From assembly GCA_019633425.1 (NCBI GenBank), contig WSUB01000146.1, forward strand, positions 37,134-101,133: 64,000 bases of DNA, written 5' to 3'. The stretch comes from Tulasnella sp. 424 (Eukaryota; Basidiomycota; Agaricomycetes; Cantharellales; Tulasnellaceae). Both the position numbers and the translations under genes were made by a program. Of this stretch, positions 36,559-48,519 are shown in pieces. The notes beneath the pieces were generated by a model that was given only the letters and a program-made list of their open reading frames with translations, was not told the origin of the DNA and searched no databases. Each line of letters starts with the position of its first letter. The stretch's first letter is position 1.

Positions 36559-39500
36559 CTAAAGCGCCAAGAACTCAGAAACATCAATAATAAAAAAGAT
36601 TTCATCGGAATGCAGAGCTAGTGTTCCATGAGAGAAAAGGATTGTGGCCGGAAGTGTAGTCCGATAGTGAGGAGGCATCCACAGCAAGCGCCTCGAACCA
36701 TGGGATATCCAGTTTGACTTGAAGTGGAGCTTGCTGACAGTGGAAATCTCTAAGGGTCCGGTATATATTTGGCGAGTGAGAGTATCCCACAGTCGGACAG
36801 TCCCATCGACTGACGTAGATGCCAGAACCTTGCCGTCCGGATAAAAGACAACGGACCTGATCCAGTCCGTGTGACCGGTCAGAGGGTCACCCAACTGTGC
36901 CCCAGTCCGAGCATCCCATAATCGAGCCGTGTTGTCTGCCGACCCAGATGCCAGAACCTTGCTGTCCGGCGAAAAGACAATGGACGTGATCGGCTCCGTG
37001 TGACCGGTCAGAGGGTCACCCAACTGTGCCCCAGTCCGAGCATCCCATAATCGAACCGTCGTGTCAAGCGACGCAGATGCCAGAACCTTGCTGTCCGGCG
37101 AAAGGACAACGGACGTGATCGACCCCGTGTGACCGGTCAGAGGGTCACCCAGCTGTGCCCCGGTCCGAGAATCCCATACTCGAACCGTCTTGTCAAACGA
37201 CACAGATGCCAGAACCTTGCTGTCCGGCGAAAAGACAACGGACCTTATCCCGTCCGTGTGACCAGTGAGAGGGTCACCCAACTGTGCCCCAGTCCGAGCA
37301 TCCCATAATCGAACCGTCTGGCCAAACGACGCAGATGCCAGAACCTTGCTGTCCGGCGAAAAGACAACGGACGTGATCCACTCCGTGTGACCGGTCAGAG
37401 GGTCACCCAACTGTGCCCCAGTCCGAGCATCCCATAATCGAACCGTCTTGTCTGCCGACGCAGATGACAGAACCTTGCTGTCCGGCGAAAATTCAACGGA
37501 CGTGATCGACTCCGTGTGACCGGTCATAGGATCACCCAACTGTGCCCCGGTCCGAGCATCCCATACTCGAACCGTCTTGTCTTCCGACCCAGATGCCAGA
37601 AAATTGCCGTCCAGAGAAAAGACAAGGGACGTGATCGACTCCGTGTGACCGGTCAGAGGGTCACCCAACTGTGCCCTAGTCCGAGCATCCCATAATCGAA
37701 CCGTCTTGTCTCCCGACCCAAATGCCAGAACTTTGCCGTCCGGCGAAAAGACAACGGAGTTGATCGACTCCGTGTGAACGGTCAGAGGGTCACCCAACTG
37801 TGCCCCAGTCCGAGCATCCCATAATCGGACCATCCCGTCGCGCGACGCAGATGCCAGAACCTTGCCGTCCTGCGCAAAGACAACAGAGGCGATTGACCGC
37901 GTGTGACCGGTCAGAGGGTCACCCAGCTGTGCCCCAGTCTGAGCATCCAATAACTGAACCGATCGATCCTCCAATACACATGCTATAACCCCACCATCCG
38001 GTGAAAATACGATCCGGAATACAGATGAACCGAGGGACGATGTCCAAATGTTAGCTAGCCAACTTTGCTGCCGCTTGCCATGGACAATCGTAGTTGTTGC
38101 GTGACCGCCATACTTTGCCCACAGCTGTGTCCCCAAGGGACAGTGAGGAAGAGCTGAAGCGTAGATGTGCAGCACGCCGAAGGAAATCGGCTCAAGAAAC
38201 GATGCGATGAATCGCTGGATGTCATTCCAAAGGGTGGCCAAGTCACTGCCAATCATCTCGGGGGGCCATTGCTGTGAACACCAGGGTTAGTTCTTTTGGA
38301 GCATCTTCTGCGATATAATTTGGGCCGTGGTGCTTACCTGAAGCCACCGGTGTACTTCCTTTGCTACCGTAAATGCCTCATTTGTAACTCCGATCAAACT
38401 CATGACTTCGAGCCACACCAGGAGCTTCTCCTCGCTAATCATTCTGAACTTGGATAGGACATCGTTGGCAGCTGCTTCCTTTGTCTCCAGCCATGGTATC
38501 CCAGTTGTTAAATGAATGGACCAAGAACGGCAGCAGTACTGAAGTCCCTTGGGCACATGACTCTCTACCGCATCTTGGACCTCAGAATTCGCCTTCGAAA
38601 GGTCGGAAAGGTCACAGATGTTTTTCCTCAGGTCGCGTTCCATAATCCGGAGGCTTATACCTGCGAGGCGGTGATGAGCTTGAACCGGTTCAATGAAATA
38701 ATGTTTTTCGCTTCGTTTGCGGGCCACCAGGAGGTCGCGAATCGATGTGTGCATCAACCGCAAGGGTTCGCGTGGAGATGAAGGGATATGAAGAAGGGAA
38801 TTGAGGTCCGCGAGAAGGTCGCTCCGAAGAAACTGTACAGTGTCCTCCTGGCCCTCGAAGATTTCGTGGTCGGCGTGCAAGAAGGCGATGACCTCGAGTG
38901 ATACAGGATACGGAGCTACTACGAGGGTTTCCAGCACCCAGGACAGCAGTTGTTCTCGCACCGAGTGTTTTGCCGCCTCGGCGAACGCCCTCGACAGAAT
39001 TTGGCGGTACAAATAATCGAGTTGACCCCATTTTGACGAGTGTTGTAGCAATTCCTGTAGTCGCTGAGCAGGCGCCCTTTCACTGATGTACGTAATCGCA
39101 GTACGAGCCCATTGGAATAGACCCTGGGACATGTTGACCATGCCTTCGACATGCGCCAACGAAGCCCAGTTCTCGGGAAGGTCATGGTCCTCTCGGATTT
39201 GCGCGAACGAGTGTTGAATAAACCTGGTGATATCTTCGTACACGTGGGATATCGAGTCGAGGTCTTCGGCGTGCCACTTCCTCGGTTCGAGCGCGACGAG
39301 GAGCGGCGCTTCGGGGCGACATGTGAGGAGGAATTTGACGTTGGTAGGGAGGAGTGAGGAGTGCTGATCAATGAGCCGAACGAAGCGCAGGGCTTCGGTG
39401 ACGTTCTCGCATTCGTCAAGGGCATCGACGATGATTACAATTGGGTGGGCGTGATCCTGGAGTTTCCCGAGCGATCCGACGAGGAGAGTCTTGAACTGCT

Positions 39501-41503
39501 GGTCGAGGCGTTCCTTTGCGATGTCTTCGTTCTCCTTCACGCAAGCTAGGATCGCGTTCTTCACTTCCGGGACTAAGCCCTTCCCGAGTTGCCTGGCGAG
39601 GGCACAGATAAACTGACCATCCGACGTATTTTGGCCCCGGCGGAAGTGAAAGATGGCACAGGACCCCTTCGACGCCCAGGTATGGGCAACCGTTGAGGCG
39701 ATCGTCGATTTCCCGCGTCCCGCCATTCCTCGGATCCAGAGAACGCGCTCCGCCGAGGTCGACGTGTCTTTGATCCACTTGTTTATGCGGTCTAAGATTT
39801 CGACTCTCGTGCCGGGAAGGCAAACGACTTCTTCAATCGAGCTTCCTCTCGCTCCGTAACTCCCATCCCCGAGGCAGCCGAGAAGACGTCGCCGCTCCGC
39901 TCGCAGCTCGCTATTCTCTGAGGCAAAGGCGTCAGGGCAAGTCCTTTACAAGCGAGCGTAAAAATACATACTTAGTTCTATAACGAGGTCGGAGGTTTTC
40001 AGACTGACGAGCAACTATTATCGAAGCGAGAGTGAGGCCATTGAGCAAGCACGACCGACATAAATGCATACGAACCTGGATTTCCTCGAGCGCATTCTGA
40101 ACTGTATCTTGATGTCCCTTTAGTTCTTCAGCATGGTCGCTAGCCGAAAAGGCCTTCTTGAAGCGTCCCAAGGAATTCCAGCGGCTGACCTTGTTCTGGA
40201 TACGTTCAAGCTCCCTGGGTAATATGCGATGTTATTCTGGTTCTTTGCTCGGGGAAAACCGACGTACCTATGCAAATCATGTATGTGTGCAGCGAGCTCG
40301 TCGCCGTTCTCTTCATTCGATTTCTTCTTGATGTGTTCGAGGTATGTGGACAGCTTGGACGTGTGGGAAGCCAGCTCCTTAGCCACGTCCTCGTTCTTGT
40401 CCATGGTCTGGAGATCCTAGGTTAGAGAGTAGATAGATAGAGGAATGGGCCGAGTCTCACCTCAATCATTTCGACAAACGCCAATCCAACTTTAGCGGCG
40501 ACCCCGACAAAATCGCCAACGGCGGGAATCGTTCCAGATACGGTTCCAACGGTCTTGAAAGTCTTCCTGGCGGCGGTTAAGACTGCATCTCGGACGGGAC
40601 TGCGGTTTTCCTGATCGTCGGGGATGTCAGGTGGAGAGCCTTGGGTGGATGCCTGCTGACTAGTTGCAAGTACTTCGGAAGTAGGTTGCTCGGCGGTCTT
40701 CGCCTGGAGACCTGAATAAACTGACGATTCCGGAGCACGCGGGACGTCAAATGGGGGCGTAGCTGGCTGATTCTGAAGGCCAGAGGGCATCTCTGAGTGT
40801 TCCACGCTCTCTAACGAAGTTGAACGTGGCATCCGTCAGTGTGGCCTGGTGGACGAGCCTGAAGAAGCTGCTTACCTATCGCAGCCATACTTTCTAAGCG
40901 GCTCTGTAAGGACAAATGAGCGACGCCATGACACGAAATATAATATGCTAACTTATACACTCACGCAAAGCGTTGTCGAGACCTTTTCGATATCTTCCCG
41001 ACACGTCTGCAATACCTGGGTGCATCTGCCGGGACGTAACGAAGAGATCGTGTGCTTGATTCCAGCCCTGAATCCCCTTTTCTTCCTTCCGTACTTCTCC
41101 GATACGTTATTTAGACTGGTTTGTACCACTTCTAGAACGCTGTCGGACCCAAATTTTAGCATATTATCACGCCTGCGGAAGGTCAGACATACCAGATGAA
41201 CTCCTCAGCGGAATCCCTGACAGGGGATACGTCTTGGGGAAGGTCCGGTAAGGCTTTGATTGTCTGAACCAGCCTTTGCACAGTATCTTTCGACTCAGGC
41301 GGCCAGTTGGTATCCTGGTGTATCGAGGATGTTAGCGGACGAGCGTTGCCGTATTCAAGCGGGATCACCTCTAGTAGAGTCACTGCAGCGCTCTTCATCA
41401 GCTCCCCCTTATCGCCGAGCGCTTGCGTTGGGACACTATTTGTTGGAATTGGGAGGGATCGTTCGGATGTCGCAGGCGGTTTTGGAGGCGGTTGGCGTGA
41501 CAT
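36559..41503 (-). CDS. NLR2: helical/MLKL-like N-terminus, NACHT, WD40 (10 repeats)
   Basis: Ten exons: 41503-41369, 41314-41193, 41139-40965, 40903-40876, 40810-40461, 40416-40268, 40214-40076, 40013-39971, 39917-38338 and 38271-36559. They total 4434 nt, or 1477 aa, with every phase consistent. Residues about 1-150 are helical. About 225-380 form the four-helix, MLKL/HeLo-like region. NACHT follows, with Walker A GMAGRGKST near 444 and Walker B VIIVDALDEC near 545. WD40 repeats start near 1005. In such proteins ligand sensed by the repeats is thought to drive NACHT oligomerisation and activate the N-terminal effector. Compared with NLR1 and NLR3 it keeps an earlier acceptor for exon 6, adding residues DLQ. 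It has the most canonical splice sites of the three. Confidence 0.9.
36770..38010 (-). repeat. WD40-coding tandem array of NLR2
   Basis: About ten 129-bp units encode 43-aa WD40 repeats. Variation is concentrated at the residues around the I of GHT..I.SV and at the two or three residues before KTVRLWD (SGSE, SASA, SASF, SASL and so on). The rest of the unit is almost invariant. Confidence 0.88.
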
Positions 41504-41639
41504 GATTTGGGGTGTACAAGAGGAGACGTTGGAGGATGTGGTTTGAGAGGATAAGTGAAGTGAGAGAGGGAAAGGGAGCGGTGGAATGAGCGCTTAACAC
41601 AGCCCTGGGGTGTGAGGCAACCCACGAGGCTTCGACCGA

Positions 41640-43105
41640 GACGCTTCCATTTTACACACAGGGGAGAAATCGTCAGAAAACATGAATGCAGCGCTCAAAC
41701 ATGGGCGCACTTGTCCCATGAGGCAGGTTACTTACCCCATTAGCCAGGTGCCTTTCTGTTTGTTCCGTACTACCTTCATGTTTTAAATTTCCAGGCGAGC
41801 ATGCCACAAGGGGAGAGCACCACTCAGAGCACGAGGGCAATGTGTGAGAAACCGCAGACCATGTTCGGGAGGCTTCCAACGTCGAAACACGATGCAATCA
41901 TTCCCGGCTAAAATGTCTTAATCGGCCTCATTTTCGCTCAGAGAACTACGTACATTCTCTCAACTCAAACATGTCCTGGACACGGGCGGTTATTTTCCAC
42001 ACATCCGTCGCTTGTTGATTCCCGACATTACCGATCGCGACCTTCCTTGGTCTGTCCGTTTCCCACCTGTGTTAGGGTTTAACAGACGTCAAGCCATACG
42101 CAACGTACAGCCTCGAGTAGGATTTTGGGACTGTTGTACAAGAAATCTCAGGCTCACTTCCTGTGGTTATCGATTGGCAGGTCTAGTGTACAGTAACTTG
42201 AATACTGCTGGATAAATTCGGCAACGCCGGCCCTCGGAAATGACCTCGTCCGATATCATCGCGGACAACCACTTCAAGAGTATCGGGGCTCTCATACCTT
42301 GGATCTTCAACCTCTAGCCTGTCTCACTGCTGCAGGGACCATATATAGTATTCTAGAACGACGTGTCATCGTCCTCGTCCTCGTCGACGACGACGCCGAC
42401 GGCGCATGGCGAACTTTTGACTCCAGTAGATATGTATATCGTAATATTAATGTACATACTTGTTCGTTCTCAGTGCCTGACACGGGTGTCTAACCTTTAG
42501 GCGGTCATCGCGTTGGGACTGGGCGCCGTCGTCAGGGCGCACATCCGAGTCCCTCACGGTGGCTCCATCGCTAATGGAATATTTACAGATTAGCTTCATT
42601 GATGCGTTCGGTACAGATGAGTAGCTAGTCTGGCTCGAAAATGTGAGCAGCCGCAAGTAAGTGAATTCGCCTCGCCGTGCGTCCCTCACTGCCACCATCG
42701 ACGATGACGACGGCGCGTCGGTCGAGAGAACCTTATGTGGCCCCTGACGGCTACGGTGGGATGACGTCGCATGAGGTGAAGATCCTGAGAGGTAAGGACC
42801 CTGACACCCTTGGAGGAATTGTTCGGACGATGTCATCTCCGACCAGTTACGTGATCCCCAAAGCGTTAAGTATACATATGTGCCCGTACTGGATTTGGAT
42901 CCGGTCTCACTACCTCTTGATATCCTCACCATATATATTGATTTGTCCCCCATTCAAAAGCCCTGCTTTTATGCACCATCCTCTCCCATAGCTATAGGAC
43001 GTACTTTCAACCACCCCCTCGCCTCTCCATCTTGGGATATCGCGTCCCTCTCCCTACTCGTGACCTGTCTTTCTACAATTCTGTCGCCGCATGAATGCGC
43101 TTGTG
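41640..43105. other. 1.47-kb insert between NLR2 and its alpha-SNAP relic
   Basis: In units 1 and 3 the NLR start and the alpha-SNAP end are about 260 bp apart; here they are 1.73 kb apart. The extra DNA contains a partial copy of the spacer block (about 42235-42870) and sequence not seen elsewhere in the window. No gene was recognised. It may have displaced the NLR2 promoter. Confidence 0.6.
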
Positions 43106-43230
43106 CTCGCGCATCAACAGGCCACCCGAGTTTACAAATCTCTTGACCAGTACGTGCTATTATAATTATAATTACATCGTCCACATGGATATATATCGTT
43201 GGTAAAGGAGGCAAATGGATATCGAGAGAT

Positions 43231-45209
43231 TTACAGTAGGATGGGTTCATCCTGGATACCCTTCTTAATCTTCAATAGCAGCTGGGTCTTTCAGTTGTCC
43301 AGTTTCGTTACCTGGAGGCAAAGATATTGTAGTAAGCAGTTAGCCAGCCGCTCATGCAAGAGACAATGTCCGACGAAGCGACCACCGACCTGGTCGTACT
43401 CATAAACAGCGCCGGTGAAGGCCGCCTCTCTCGACAGCTTCTATTACAGCTGTTTACGAAATTGTTGGCACAAACAGAATCTTACGTAATTTTCGACGGT
43501 TTTTCCGGTGGACATGCGCGATGCGTAGCTCTCTCAGTTCAACCCTGATCATTCTGAAATTTTGACAGAATCACTAGAGACCATATGCGCAGATGCGCAA
43601 GCAAAAGCAATGGCAGAATCATGGCTATGGGCAGTTTGCTGAATTCCACCTGAATTTGCTATCTGAGACGGATAACTTCCTACCACGCAAATGAATAGTA
43701 TATATTAGTGGGTCATTGTTATGACATATCAAATACTGAGATGTCGGTGGCATTGTTACAGCTACAGAGCCAGTATAAATGCTCGGCTGACTGGGGTAAT
43801 CACGTATCGTGGGACACATTGCTCAGGAACGGCGGCGTCGAGGGCGTTCTCCGCGATAGTGACAGGCTGAGAGCTTTCATCCGTATTTGCGTGGGTGCCT
43901 TAGCGAGCCGGAGCCAACTTTTTCGAAGATTTTGTGGTCCGCTTTGCGGGCGGTGGTGCAGTGTCGTGTTGGGAGGGCTTTCTTTGACTAAGGTCAGTTA
44001 GAGTACAACGAGTATACGGGCATCTGTAAACGTACTGTTAGAAGTCATGTACAAAATTTGAAGCCAGGAGAGACAGTGGTTGTGGAGAAATCAATCCCGG
44101 ATGTGGGCAGCGAAAAAGAGTCGAAAATTACGTAAGATCTTGTTTGTGCCAACAATTTCGTAAACAGCTGTAACGCGAGAAGGAATCTTGCTTCTCGAGT
44201 TGAGGGGAAAGTGAGGTCTGCTTTGGAATATTCGTCAAACTTTCTCCGGGGCGGTTACAGCGTCCTGGGCGTAATTAAAGACCAACATCAGTGCTCACAC
44301 AGAACAAAATGGGATAGAATTAGGCCGGGAAGGATGGCGTACCTGAGCGGCGAGAGCGCAAAGACCAGCACGCAGCCAGTATTCCTTCACATTGTACTTT
44401 GTCAACTGTGAACCGAGAGAGTACTGGGCGACTTCATCGTATAGCTTGATAGCTTCATGCTAGCGATCGAGCTCGACCAAAAGATCCGCCGCATCTTTCT
44501 TACATGAACTCGCGGTGCTGGATGAGGGATCAAGTTTGAACGATGAACGCTCAAGGACTCTAGTAAGATGGCATGGAAGACGTACGCTTTGGCGTTCTCC
44601 TGACTGTACCAGTCGGCTGCCGGAGGTACGCTTCCGCGGCATTGCCCACGTCGTGATTCTCCTGCAGGTAAATTTGCCCGATTTCCTTCTCTCGATCCGC
44701 AGCTTGGCGGAACCTGCCCAGCTTTTGGAGCAGATCCACGGTTTGGCCGAGGGCCGGTGGGTGGGTGAAGAGACACGACGAAGAAAGGTTCCACCGATTG
44801 AGTACGATAGCGGCGGAGGACCATGAAGTAAACGACAACTCACGATCGGGATATCCTTGCTTGTACGCCTTGGCCGCGTTCCAATACGCATTCGCAGCGT
44901 CGTCCCTCTCCCCACCGCTGACCCGACATTCCGCCTCCCGCATGTAAGCGTCTCCGCTTTCCTTGAAAAGACGCTCGACCTTGAAGTTATTCGCTGCTTC
45001 CTTGAAGAGGTCGCCTACGCGGTAGGATTCGAGGGGAAGGGCAATAAGCGTCGGCTCGCCGTCGTTAGGATCTAATGCCGTAAAGGAATGCATCATGCAC
45101 CAGCTTCCTCATATTTGGTTGATGAAGACCCGAACCACCCAACACTTGAATTGTACCGTTTCTCGGCCTTTGCGAGGAATTATTGCGCTGGTGACATTTT
45201 CGGCGCCAT
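43231..45209 (-). pseudogene. alpha-SNAP (Sec17) relic 2, split by a transposon
   Basis: It retains the first exon, with FLAKAEKRYNSSVGWFGSSS followed by TKYEEAG, which is diagnostic of alpha-SNAP, and later blocks (QTVDLLQKLGRF, KLYDEVAQYSLGSQ). Lesions include a stop (CAATAA) soon after the start, loss of the acceptor before the QTVDLL exon (near 44755), a 1-nt deletion near 44627, and a 724-bp element inside the last large exon. It is clearly inactive. Confidence 0.85.
43447..44170. mobile_element. 724-bp TIR element with TA target duplication
   Basis: The left end CAGCTGTTTACGAAATTGTT and right end AACAATTTCGTAAACAGCTG are inverted, with TIRs of about 50 bp. TA flanks both ends (43445-43446 and 44171-44172). 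Comparison with relic 3 (CTTCTATTAACGCGAG) shows the uninterrupted site. No transposase was recognised. Confidence 0.88.
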
Positions 45210-45574
45210 GATGGTGGATGTTGATGTGGTTTAAGGAGGGGGCTGTCACCTTGCTCCGTCAGGGTCTCTCCCAGACACATAATTATGTAATCTGTGCGCG
45301 GTGCCGCGTGCAGGGTCCTCGTCCCCCGTCGGCATTTAGTCGGTGCTTCCTTTTGTCCGAGCCCCCCGACACCCCGGTCGTCTCTCAGTCCAAGTGTACG
45401 CTAAGCTCGCTGTATTTCATCTCTTTTCTATATCCCTACACAAAACTCTACTTTCACAGTGTCTGGTTATTGAGTATCTCTAGTCTATTGTGCTTCTCGG
45501 TCAGTCTCTCGCAATCCGGCTTGGTTAACAGAACAAACATCGTCACATGAGTCGCGCCGAAGCCTGATGCTTTC

Positions 45575-45735
45575 TCATCCCGAATATATTGACGAGGCTA
45601 TATATGCATTGGACCCATTTATACTCCTACTCGGTACTGGCCCGATGTCGACTATAATCCGCCCCAAACTCTTCCCCTGTTCTTGGTAATCGGTGAAAGC
45701 ATATGCAAAGGCGCGATCGGCTGGTGCCGTTATTT
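45575..45735 (-). pseudogene. Fragment of a Pif1/helitron-type helicase C-terminus
   Basis: The frame contains FAYAFTDYQEQGKSLGRIIV, close to the AYAFTDYRAQGQT signature found near the end of Pif1-like helicases that are common in basidiomycetes and in helitrons. The fragment is short, ends early, and is cut at its upstream side by the hAT-like MITE starting at 45736. Reading continues weakly on the other side (about 46213-46235). Confidence 0.55.
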
Positions 45736-46212
45736 TGAGGCTCCAACCATTTAGTTTATTTTGAGGCTCCAACCATTTAGTTTATTTACTGTTTACAACC
45801 GCATATTTACGTTTAAATTTACTATTTACTTTACTTGCCTGTGTAAACTTGGTGTAAATGTTTATAAACTGTTTATACACAGTTTGTACTAGGCCAACTC
45901 AGGTCTTGCCAAGAATGTAAGTGAACAGCCTTGAAGGACCTCCCCTGAGCTAAAGTACCTGCCCTCATACCTCCTTGGGCATGCTAGAGACAGTGAACAG
46001 GGGGTTTCAACTCCTGCTTGGGTCTGGGTTTGGGCATTGGAGTGATAAGCAGGTCAACCCTGAGTGGTCCCACAAGCTGTTGTACCATGAAATTGGGTCA
46101 GGACTAGATACTATATGTAAACTGTTTATTATATAGTATTTACTATATATTTACTGTTTACTATTTATTTACACCCATGAGTGTAAATGTAAACTAAATG
46201 GTTGGAGCCTTA
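45736..46212. mobile_element. 477-bp hAT-like MITE with 8-bp target duplication
   Basis: The ends TGAGGCTCCAACCATTTAGT and ACTAAATGGTTGGAGCCTTA are inverted repeats. An exact 8-bp direct repeat CGTTATTT flanks the element (45728-45735 and 46213-46220), the hallmark of hAT transposition. The left terminal repeat is present twice in tandem (45736 and about 45761). The ends are very AT-rich (TTTACTGTTTAC-type motifs) and the middle is more GC-rich. There is no coding capacity. Confidence 0.9.
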
Positions 46213-46239
46213 CGTTATTTCATATAGGCCGTACGTCTA

Positions 46240-47010
46240 ACTACATTCAATCCTCCTGATCAAGCTCCGGATAATGCCTGAAGATACCCATTCCAAATGC
46301 AACGCGTTTGTCGCTAGCCAAATAGCTTGCGATCCTAGGCTTCTTGGCCGCTCGATCCTTCAACTTCTACACAAGCTCATACCTTTTTTCCTTCTTCAGC
46401 ACAGCCATTCTTTTAGGAAACGCGTGCTCTATGTCTTATATTACGCGGAACAACTCCGGATCGGCCGTGGTGGGTTTCTTTCTGTTGAGGTACCCATCTA
46501 CTCCGCCCTGGAGGTTTACTTCTATCGCCTGAGATCCCTAATCGTAGTGGGCATGAGTGACGATGGACGCCTTGATAAGACGTGTGTGTACGAACTGTCA
46601 CGACGAAACTCTTCAGCTCAACGCTTTGATTCAGGTTTTTGGTCTTTGTAGTAAAGCATCTTCGCAATAGGGTGATGAGTATGCTGGATGATATGAGCCA
46701 AATAAGTAGACTATATCCAATCTAGAAGATCTTACATGGGCTTCCAGGTTCAGGTCAAGCGCCTTGAGCACGAATTGGTTAATGGTGGCTTTGCGGACCG
46801 CAGTTGCCTCCTCATCCTCCCATTCCGGGATGTCGCCTTTGGGGCCCAGCTTTGGCGCACGATAACTCTACAAAATGTGGGCCCCAAAAATTAGTTACGT
46901 CCACACAACTATCACGGCACGGACCAAGATATTCCCTGTTTGGGATATAGTTTGCCCACTCGGAAGCTTGAGCATCGGAGCCACGAAGTGAGAAGGGTAC
47001 CTGCAACAGG
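46240..47010 (-). pseudogene. Decayed coding remnants, family not recognised
   Basis: Two stretches read like protein-coding exons on the minus strand. One includes GDIPEWEDEEATAVRKATIN (about 46735-46870) followed by a possible donor. The other is SYLASDKRVAFGMGIFRHYP (about 46270-46340). They are separated by stops and frameshifts and lack a start. They could belong to a mobile-element protein or a lost gene. Confidence 0.35.
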
Positions 47011-47600
47011 CAATGACTTATACCATCACCATGAATTTGACAAGCCTACGCAGTACCCGGTCTTGGATGAATTTACGATATGACTCCGAACAGACTCGTC
47101 ATTTATTTGGTTGTATGGTTTATTAGTATATTGTGAAGCGAGGCGTACGTCCTCGAGATGTGTAGTCAATAATTTCGTCAGCCTCGCACGGATCACGGCC
47201 CTCGGCTCCCGACTTCCACTGCACGTCGGTATTCTCTCCTTCCGGGCTTGAGAGGTCCCAAGGGTCAAGCTAGGTGCAGCCCTTCCGGCGGGATTTCATT
47301 CTCCCACCACTACACAACTTTATACCACCGAACCAGCACGGAAATCACGGTAGCAAGGACGTAGAGGGATGCACCGAGCTGGAGTGGAATTGTTGACCTC
47401 AACCTGTTTTCCACTTGGGCACGCTTAGAACTGCAAGCAGGGGTCGTCCGTAGCTGGACAAATGATTCGTGTTCCATTGCTCGTCCCCGGCTAAATAGAT
47501 AGAGAAACAGAGTTAGAACCAAGCTGTTACACAAGCAGGTAACTTTATTGTGCCGGATTGGCCATATCCCTGGAGCAAGGTGCTCGACGCATGGTACATG
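47011..47600. other. Intergenic, nothing recognised
   Basis: No coding or repeat signal could be supported. Confidence 0.3.
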
Positions 47601-47899
47601 CGACCCAAGTTGAGATCGAGGAGCTGCGATTCTGCAGTTCAAGTCTCAATGACGGAATCGGTCGCGCGTGACGGTCTTTGGCCGCTTACGTCCGCACACC
47701 GTTTTCGACCAATTAAATCGCTCCCTCTTAGTCGATCACACACAAGTACTTAAATCGAGGGGATCTACTGCGCGAAGATATTTTGCCATATTCGGACGTA
47801 CAGGAGGGGGGGTGGTGGAGTAGGCTCAGACAGTCCTTCCTCGGAAAACGGAATTGGTTATGTCCGACAGGGTCTTATGCAGGGTCTTCGGCGACATAT
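47600..47899. repeat. Dispersed block also found at 56748-57015
   Basis: It shares CGCGCGTGACGGTCTTTGG, CTTACGTCCGCACACCGTTT, AAATCGCTCCCTCTTAGTCG and TTATGTCCGACAGGGTCT with 56748-57015. The copy here is interrupted at its right end by the TIR element at 47900, while the other copy is continuous. Confidence 0.75.
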
Positions 47900-48437
47900 C
47901 AGTCAGAACGCGCGGGGGCCGCATAACGCAGATGCGCGCGGATCAAGGGTCTCGCATTTCGTTAAAGTGCGCATTTAGCCCCCTTCAAGCTGAACACGCC
48001 GGTATCGTAGGCTTTCGTGACAACTGCCCTTCACTTTTGACACTGATAGATATCACGTTGTAACACATTGGAACCCCTCAGTGTCATTCTTTCCACACAA
48101 TTATTAGCTCTATGGACAAGGTTTTTTTTGCAGGCTATGTGTATGATCCCACTATATTCCGGACACACGGCTTATTTTAATTCCTATTGCAAAGAGCGCG
48201 GTAAATTTGAGATTGCTGGGTTTGGAGTGAGCACGGGCGTTCGGCTTGCTTGCCCTGTCACACTGCAGATGATGGTCACAGGGTTGAACAGGGAAGGTCA
48301 CTACTTCCGTCACAAATGCGAGGTTGGCGAAATCGATTTGCGGCTCGCGAGGCGCAAATTGATTCTGCGACTTTTGGCATATCACGGACCCTTGATCTGC
48401 GCGCATCTGCGTTATGCGGCCCCGCGCGTTCTGACTG
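47900..48437. mobile_element. 538-bp TIR element (CAGTCAGAACGCGCGG family)
   Basis: The left end CAGTCAGAACGCGCGGGGGC and right end CCCCGCGCGTTCTGACTG are inverted. The TIRs run about 55 bp and include GCATAACGCAGATGCGCGC. No clean target duplication was seen. The internal DNA has no recognisable transposase. Confidence 0.8.
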
Positions 48438-48519
48438 AACGGCCCTATTGATCTTCAGTCCAGTCCAGGAAATGCCAAGCTAAGTTCCTCCTCGATCAGG
48501 AGGTCTCGACGTGCTACTA

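Noticed and set aside
42447..42953. Minus-strand frame of 168 codons in the spacer insert
   Set aside because: Its homologous spacer copies at 35125 and 48520 do not keep this frame, so it is not conserved coding sequence.
46274..46651. Plus-strand frame of 125 codons
   Set aside because: No motif; the opposite strand shows more coding-like remnants (SYLASDKRVAFGMG), though these are broken.
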